This document shows, piece by piece, positions 58,924 through 64,000 of a stretch of DNA of 64,000 nucleotides. A model generated the notes under the pieces. It searched no databases. It was not told the DNA's origin and saw nothing but the letters and a program-made list of their open reading frames with translations. How positions within the stretch are numbered: the first letter of the stretch is position 1; every line of letters begins with the position of its first letter. The position numbers and the translations under genes are program-made. This DNA comes from Colwellia hornerae (GTDB taxonomy: Bacteria > Pseudomonadota > Gammaproteobacteria > Enterobacterales > Alteromonadaceae): the NCBI RefSeq assembly GCF_007954355.1, contig NZ_VOLR01000012.1:1-64000 (forward strand), in the 5' to 3' direction.

Positions 58924-58950
58924 TTAAGTGTTTACAATATTAACCGATAA
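58924..58950 (+). promoter_or_regulatory. sigma-28 (FliA) promoter of the chemoreceptor gene
   Basis: TTAAGTGT, 11 bases, ACCGATAA matches the flagellar sigma consensus TAAAGTTT-N11-GCCGATAA at 6 of 8 and 7 of 8 positions with correct spacing. It lies 129 bases before the chemoreceptor start, so the receptor should be expressed with the late flagellar genes. Confidence 0.6.
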
Positions 58951-59078
58951 TCTAATCGACAATAATGATAAATAAACTATGATTATAGGCTTTGAAAATA
59001 TAGGACCGCATTCAAGGAAGTCGCAATTAATATAGTTTACACTCTTACTCAATACTATCTATTTACACGGTGACATTT

Positions 59079-61097
59079 ATGAATTTAACGGTAGCAATGA
59101 AAATAATGGGTGGTTTTACCATTATTGCAGTTTTACTAGTAATAACTAGTGCTATATCTTTATGGAATTTAAATATAATTAAAGGCTCTACAGTTCAACA
59201 AAGTGAGCTGGCGATCCCTACTTTAAAAGGCAGTAATAAGCTTGCTAATACCTTAACGCAAATAGGTAACCTTACGTTACGTGCTTACTATCAAACCGAA
59301 TTAACGCCACTTAATAATAATCTTATGGCGTATAATCAAGATAAAGACGATTTCTCTACTGAGCTAAAAAAATTAAAGCAAGTGCTTCAAAATGAAAATT
59401 CATTATTGTCTAATCTTAGTGAAGTCGATGCAGTTTATGCAGAACTAGAACAACAGATAGGATTGGTTTTTAGCAATCGACAAACCAGCATTAATCAAGC
59501 GCTTACTTTAAGAGAAAAAATCGCTAACCTCGAAGACAAAGCCGATGATGCTGCAACGATGTTATTAGATCTTGCCGACCATGACTTAGCTGATACTTCA
59601 CTTCAGCGAGCTGTGAGCTTAGGTGAGAGCATCGAAACGTTACTTAATGGGCTAGTAAGTTCAGCACTTGAATACCGAGGTTTAATCGATAAGTCATCAA
59701 CGGATTTAGTGGGTAACCAAATATCGAACAGCTTTGTCGATGTAAATAAATCATTTACCGATATCATTTCCGAGTTATCTAATCGTGGTGGCGAAGATGT
59801 AGCCGATGATTTGACGTTTGCTTTAAATGAATTAACCGACTTAATTAACTCAAATAATGATATATTTTTTCATAAAAACAAACAATTACTTGCCCTTAAA
59901 ACTGCAACTGAAAACCTAGATGCTGCAGAAAGTAACATTAAAAAAGCTAATGCTATTTTGGAAAAGCAAGTGAATCTGGCTAATGAAACTGCGTTAGCTG
60001 CTGGCAAACTTGTACAAGAAAAAGTGGCCGATGGTAATTCACAAACCATAGGTATTATGATTTTTTCAATTGTTGCCGCAATCGGTATTGCTTGGTTCAC
60101 ACTACTTAGCATCACCCGACCATTAAGTTTGGTTAATAAAATGCTTAACATCGTTGCTTCGGGTGATTTATCGCATAAGTTAGATGAAAGTGGTAAAGAT
60201 GAATTTGCTGAACTTTCACGTAACTGTAATTTATTAATTGATAGTTTGCGTAATCTTATTCAGGGTATTGTTAGTCGTTCTACTCAACTAGCAACTGCTG
60301 CAGAAGAAACTTCAGCGGTAACTGCACAAGGGACTATTGCTATTGCAGAACAACGTTCACAAGTTGAACAAGCTGCTTCAGCAACAACGCAAATGAGCAG
60401 TACTTCTCAAAGTGTTTTATCAAGTGCTAACGATACATTAGGCGAAATAAAGCAAGCCGATGATGAAGCTAAACGTATTAAAATTATTTCTGAACGCAAT
60501 CGCCAAACTATCGGCTTACTTGCTGACGAAGTTGAAGAAGCTGCACAGGTTATCAATAAACTACAGCAAGATAGTGCTTCTATTGGCGGTATTCTTGACG
60601 TTATTCGTGGCATTGCCGAGCAGACTAATTTACTGGCATTAAACGCCGCTATTGAAGCCGCTCGTGCCGGAGAACAAGGTCGTGGTTTTGCCGTTGTTGC
60701 TGATGAAGTAAGAACGCTTGCAAGTAGAACGCAAGTGTCTACGCAAGAAATACAAAACATGATTGAGGTACTGCAAACAGGTGCTCAACGAGCTGTTGGC
60801 GTTATGGACACCGGTAAAAAACAAGCAGCAAATTGTGTAGAGCAAAGCGAAGAAGCAGAGAAAGCGCTACAAACTATTACTCATTCAGTTCATGAAGCGT
60901 TTGACAAAAGTACACAAATTGCCGCTGCTGCTGAAGAGCAAAGTGTTGTCGCTCATGAGATTAGCGTCAATTTAGAGTCTATTGTTGCGATAGCCGAGCA
61001 AACAACGGCGGGTGCACAACAAACTGCGCAATCAAGTAATGAAGTCGCTAAATTAGCTGAAGAATTACAACAATCAGTGCAAGAGTTTAAGCTATAA
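59079..61097 (+). CDS. methyl-accepting chemotaxis protein
   Basis: A 672-residue inner-membrane chemoreceptor. Transmembrane helix 1 (about 8-30) is followed by a helical periplasmic sensor (about 30-325), helix 2 (about 328-348), a HAMP domain (about 349-402) and a long cytoplasmic coiled coil. The conserved hairpin tip is [35 protein letters not shown]. There is no CheR-binding pentapeptide at the C-terminus. The ligand is unknown. I chose the ATG at 59079 over a GTG at 59070 because GGTG precedes it at normal distance. Confidence 0.92.
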   Translation: MNLTVAMKIMGGFTIIAVLLVITSAISLWNLNIIKGSTVQQSELAIPTLKGSNKLANTLTQIGNLTLRAYYQTELTPLNNNLMAYNQDKDDFSTELKKLKQVLQNENSLLSNLSEVDAVYAELEQQIGLVFSNRQTSINQALTLREKIANLEDKADDAATMLLDLADHDLADTSLQRAVSLGESIETLLNGLVSSALEYRGLIDKSSTDLVGNQISNSFVDVNKSFTDIISELSNRGGEDVADDLTFALNELTDLINSNNDIFFHKNKQLLALKTATENLDAAESNIKKANAILEKQVNLANETALAAGKLVQEKVADGNSQTIGIMIFSIVAAIGIAWFTLLSITRPLSLVNKMLNIVASGDLSHKLDESGKDEFAELSRNCNLLIDSLRNLIQGIVSRSTQLATAAEETSAVTAQGTIAIAEQRSQVEQAASATTQMSSTSQSVLSSANDTLGEIKQADDEAKRIKIISERNRQTIGLLADEVEEAAQVINKLQQDSASIGGILDVIRGIAEQTNLLALNAAIEAARAGEQGRGFAVVADEVRTLASRTQVSTQEIQNMIEVLQTGAQRAVGVMDTGKKQAANCVEQSEEAEKALQTITHSVHEAFDKSTQIAAAAEEQSVVAHEISVNLESIVAIAEQTTAGAQQTAQSSNEVAKLAEELQQSVQEFKL

Positions 61098-61153
61098 GTG
61101 CTATTTACTCTGCTGATGATCGTTAGGCAATGAATTAACTTTTATTGACCATT

Positions 61154-61193
61154 AAAAAGCCCCCGCTGAGGATAACGTCAGCGGGGGCTTTTT
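61154..61193. terminator. bidirectional terminator
   Basis: Perfect 16-base arms (AAAAAGCCCCCGCTGA and its complement at 61178-61193) with an eight-base loop. It serves the chemoreceptor on the plus strand and the DUF3530 gene on the minus strand. Confidence 0.92.
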
Positions 61194-61254
61194 GTTGATT
61201 GCAGCTAACGTGGAAATAATCTATTGAGAGCAGCGCTTGAGCTTATGGCGGATG

Positions 61255-62202
61255 TTACCAGCCAATAGACTTAAGCCAGCCATTTATCGACCTTAATAGC
61301 GCTTTTTCAGGGTAATAACCAATTTGATTGTTGTGTAGTTGAGTTTGTCGGTAATACACTTTCATTTCTTTAGTTGCTTGTGCTTTACGAATTAAGGCGG
61401 CAGACGTTGCTAATTGCTGTTCTTTTGACAGGTAAATATCTAAAACAGGAAACTCACTGCTCGCCAGTATTTTAGCAAATGAGAGACTCTCTGCTGCGGT
61501 ATTCATATATCCACTGAGCATTACCATGGCACTAGGTGATTTGAGTTTGCCGGTACTGTATAAATTGGCCAGTAATATGGCATGACTGCCTTGCGATACC
61601 ACAACAAATATTCCCGGATAATCTTTAGCTTTATTCATCACTGCCGTCATCATAGCCGTCAGATATTCTTGGTGTGCAAGTAAGGTTTTATCATCCTCTT
61701 CGAGTTGCATTGATAGTTTTAATGCTCTTGAAGGATAACCTAAGGGTCTACTTGGCGGTTGAATAGTGATTGTTGTCCAACCTTGGGTCGGTAGGATTGT
61801 TTGTAAATAATTTAAGGCGTTACTACTTATTGCGGTCATTCCCCAATCAGGCAGCAGTATCATCACCCCTTTTTGATTACTGGCGGTATTTTCATTAATA
61901 AGGGTAATAAAGTCTTGTGCGCCCGCTAACATCGGTGTTATTTCGTCAGCGGTTAAGTAATGTGTCAGGTCTTGTTCTTGTTGCTGTAGGGAGTTAATTG
62001 GGGCAAGAATTTCTGGACGCTTTTTAATGACTATCTTGGTGGTATCACCGGGTTTATCTTCTGCTTTTGTGGTGTCTTTCTGCTCTGGCTCTTGTTGCTT
62101 TTTGGTTGTATTTTCTTCTTGGTAGGGCAACGCATAACTATTAACAGTACTGCTGCTAAAAAGACAAAAAATGATGAGTGAAACTAAAACACGGAAAGAC
62201 AT
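61255..62202 (-). CDS. DUF3530 family exported alpha/beta-hydrolase-like protein
   Basis: A 315-residue protein. A signal peptide (about 1-25) is followed by a Glu/Lys-rich linker (about 30-60) and a domain of the DUF3530 type: NQKGVMILLPDWGM, then GWTTITIQPPSRPLGYPSR and GIFVVVSQGSHAILLANLY. The last has a Ser (SQGSH) where hydrolases have their nucleophile elbow. The function is unknown. The ATG at 62202 has a perfect AAGGA site; an upstream in-frame start at 62229 lacks one. Confidence 0.75.
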   Translation of the reverse strand: MSFRVLVSLIIFCLFSSSTVNSYALPYQEENTTKKQQEPEQKDTTKAEDKPGDTTKIVIKKRPEILAPINSLQQQEQDLTHYLTADEITPMLAGAQDFITLINENTASNQKGVMILLPDWGMTAISSNALNYLQTILPTQGWTTITIQPPSRPLGYPSRALKLSMQLEEDDKTLLAHQEYLTAMMTAVMNKAKDYPGIFVVVSQGSHAILLANLYSTGKLKSPSAMVMLSGYMNTAAESLSFAKILASSEFPVLDIYLSKEQQLATSAALIRKAQATKEMKVYYRQTQLHNNQIGYYPEKALLRSINGWLKSIGW

Positions 62203-62306
62203 AAGTTCCTTAGATAATTGCAGCGGCAAGCACTTACCGAAAATTGTTTTATAGACTAGTGATCAATTATCGGCAAATACTTTATTTTCTTAACAAAAAA
62301 AATTCA

Positions 62307-63047
62307 TTAAAGAAACGGACAAGGAACTTTGAACGTGAGCGTCTTCTCGGTACAAGGATGCGCTAGCTCTAACATCTGCGCATGTAATAATAACCGTGAA
62401 CTTGCAGTAACCGCTGACTCATGTGAATATAATCTATCACCCAAGATAGGATGGCCTAAAAATAACATATGGACACGCAGTTGATGAGAACGCCCGGTAA
62501 TCGGGGTTAACTCCACTAGGGTACTGGGCACCGAGTTAGCATCAGTGTCTCGAGATAATACCTGGTAATGGGTCAGCGATTGTTTACCGCGTTCATGGTC
62601 AACCATTTGTCGTGGACGATTTGGCCAGTCACAGATAAGCGGCTGATCTACCGAACCCTTATCATCTTTCATATGGCCATAGACACGGGCAATATAGCTT
62701 TTTTTTGTTTCACGTTGTTGAAACATTCGGCTAATCGCAACATGTGCAGGTTTGTGCAACGCCATGATCAAGATACCTGATGTTGCCATATCAAGTCGGT
62801 GAACCACAGTTGCCGTTGGTAGCACTTTATTGACTCGACTTTGTAAACAGTCTTTATGAGCGGGTAAACGGCCTGAAACCGTTAGTAAACCACTTTGTTT
62901 ATTAAGCACAACAATATCATTATCGCGATAAATTATCTCAAGATAAGGCGACATAGGTGGGCAATAAACAAATTCAGGGTTTGGTGCCATTGGCACCACC
63001 TCTTGTAATGGTTGTTGTTCATTTGGCTTTTCTTGCTGGCTTGACAT
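62307..63047 (-). CDS. rluA: dual-specificity rRNA/tRNA pseudouridine synthase RluA
   Basis: A 246-residue pseudouridine synthase. The catalytic Asp is in VHRLDMATSGILIMA. IIYRDNDIVVLNKQSGLLTVSGR precedes it, and PITGRSHQLRVHMLFLGHPILGDRLY follows. The lack of an S4 domain and the HRLDMATSG form favour RluA, which modifies U746 of 23S rRNA and U32 of some tRNAs. A proline/glutamine-rich N-terminal extension of about 25 residues is unusual. It follows rapA with a two-base gap, as in E. coli. Confidence 0.88.
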   Translation of the reverse strand: MSSQQEKPNEQQPLQEVVPMAPNPEFVYCPPMSPYLEIIYRDNDIVVLNKQSGLLTVSGRLPAHKDCLQSRVNKVLPTATVVHRLDMATSGILIMALHKPAHVAISRMFQQRETKKSYIARVYGHMKDDKGSVDQPLICDWPNRPRQMVDHERGKQSLTHYQVLSRDTDANSVPSTLVELTPITGRSHQLRVHMLFLGHPILGDRLYSHESAVTASSRLLLHAQMLELAHPCTEKTLTFKVPCPFL

Positions 63048-63049
63048 AA

Positions 63050-64000
63050 TTAGTTACTCACCACAATTAAACGTATCGCTTCAAATTTTAACTGTGCTTT
63101 GCCTATATAGTGACTTAATTCATTTTGCTGTACTTTGATAAAGTCGAGTTCTTGCTGGCGAACACTTGGGTTAATGGTTTTTAGTGCCGTTAAACGTTGA
63201 AACTCTGCATCTAAGGTTTTATGCATATTGGCTAGAGCTTTTTCTTGAATACTCATCACTTGGGGTTTTGCATGTGCTTCAGCTTTTGCGACTAACGGTG
63301 TTACTTGATCTTTTAAAGCTTTAACAAGTTGTAAAGCCACTTGTTTTTTAACTGGCGCAAGCTGTTGATCTAGAACGTTTTCACCGACCTTGTCGGCTAA
63401 GTCAGTACCATTTTTATCAACCAAGACACGTATTGGCGTAGTCGGTAAATAACGCCCCAGTTGTAAGTGACTCGGCGCTGTTGCTTCAATCGTAAAAATA
63501 CATTCGATAAAAAATGTGCCGGCGGGCAAAGCTGGGTTTTTCAATAAACCTATGCTCGAGTTACCCGTTTGATCACTAAGCACTAAATCCATTGCGCCTC
63601 GCACCATAGGGTGGTCCCAAGTTAACAAGTGATAATCTTCACAAGCTAGCGCAGTATCTCGATCAAAGGTAATAGTGGTGCCATCATCAGGCAAGCAAGG
63701 AAAATTACCGCAAAGCATATGCTCACTAGGCTGTAAAGCTATGGCATTATCGGACTTGTCGTCTTGAGTAATACCAAAGACATCAAGTACTTGAAACATA
63801 AATTGTGGTAATTCAATTTGTTGATCCAGTGCTGAAATTTCTTTAACTAGCTGATGAGAACGACCTTGACCAGAAGAACGTAATTCTAATAACTTATCCC
63901 GTCCTGACTCTAATTCAGTTTTAAGCGCTAAGTGCTGATTATGGCTTTCATTAATTAATTTTTCAGCAGCGGTCGATTGCCACTGCGCTGTTAAGGCTAA
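63050..64000 (-). CDS. rapA: RNA polymerase-associated helicase RapA, C-terminal part
   Basis: 316 residues of a protein open to the window edge, so the 5' part is missing. It matches the C-terminal third of RapA (HepA): a DKLLELRSSGQGRSHQLV segment, then FGITQDDKSDNAIALQPSEHML, FDRDTALACEDYHLLTWDHP, RYLPTTPIRVLVDKNG and the final FEAIRLIVVSN. RapA is a Swi2/Snf2-type ATPase that helps RNA polymerase recycle; the ATPase motifs lie outside the window. The gene stops two bases before rluA. Confidence 0.93.
   Translation of the reverse strand, partial: LALTAQWQSTAAEKLINESHNQHLALKTELESGRDKLLELRSSGQGRSHQLVKEISALDQQIELPQFMFQVLDVFGITQDDKSDNAIALQPSEHMLCGNFPCLPDDGTTITFDRDTALACEDYHLLTWDHPMVRGAMDLVLSDQTGNSSIGLLKNPALPAGTFFIECIFTIEATAPSHLQLGRYLPTTPIRVLVDKNGTDLADKVGENVLDQQLAPVKKQVALQLVKALKDQVTPLVAKAEAHAKPQVMSIQEKALANMHKTLDAEFQRLTALKTINPSVRQQELDFIKVQQNELSHYIGKAQLKFEAIRLIVVSN

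Overview
The window looks like chromosome of a marine, AT-rich gammaproteobacterium of the Alteromonadales, most like the Colwellia/Thalassotalea group. This rests on the gene set (DUF3802, DUF3581, DUF2780, the TIGR02450 Trp-rich protein, an Oar-type TonB receptor, DyP peroxidase, many HDOD and GGDEF proteins) and on conserved gammaproteobacterial gene orders. The placement comes from recalled family patterns, not from a search.

Layout. Positions 1-123 are the tail of an insertion sequence that has cut a mannosyl/glucosyl-3-phosphoglycerate phosphatase-like gene down to its first 73 codons; a D-glycerate 3-kinase overlaps it. Positions 1.6-6.6 kb hold small genes: a thioredoxin-like lipoprotein, CIA30 and Trp-rich proteins, a LysR/VOC divergent pair, a PAS-PAS-GGDEF cyclase and DUF3802. 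An Oar-like TonB receptor follows (7.0-10.0 kb). From 10.4 to 17.6 kb the minus strand carries arginine succinyltransferase pathway genes (astC, astA, astD) with a DUF1338 dioxygenase, an HDOD protein and pabA. A porin (17.8-19.0 kb) sits under two perfect FNR-type boxes. YcbX, mpl-ubiX, hemE, a GAF-GAF-GGDEF-EAL protein, an M28 peptidase, two paralogous HDOD proteins, an NSS transporter, a periplasmic ATP-dependent ligase (LigE) and assorted conserved proteins run to 40 kb.

From 40 kb on most genes are core: glnK-amtB behind a sigma-54/NtrC control region, DyP peroxidase, argR divergent from mdh, pqiA-like/ispB divergent from rplU-rpmA, obgE, folA, djlA/murU/amgK divergent from lptD-surA-pdxA-rsmA-apaG-apaH, a chemoreceptor with a sigma-28-type promoter, DUF3530, rluA and the 3' part of rapA.

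Themes: nitrogen handling (ast genes, PII/AmtB, LysE and NSS transporters), cell-wall recycling by two routes (Mpl and AmgK-MurU), cyclic-di-GMP/HDOD signalling, and outer-membrane biogenesis. No tRNA, rRNA or CRISPR array was seen. The least explained elements are a candidate orphan small RNA upstream of hemE (24761-24878, minus), a 161-bp MITE-like element between rpmA and obgE, and a perfect 22-bp hairpin beyond ubiX.
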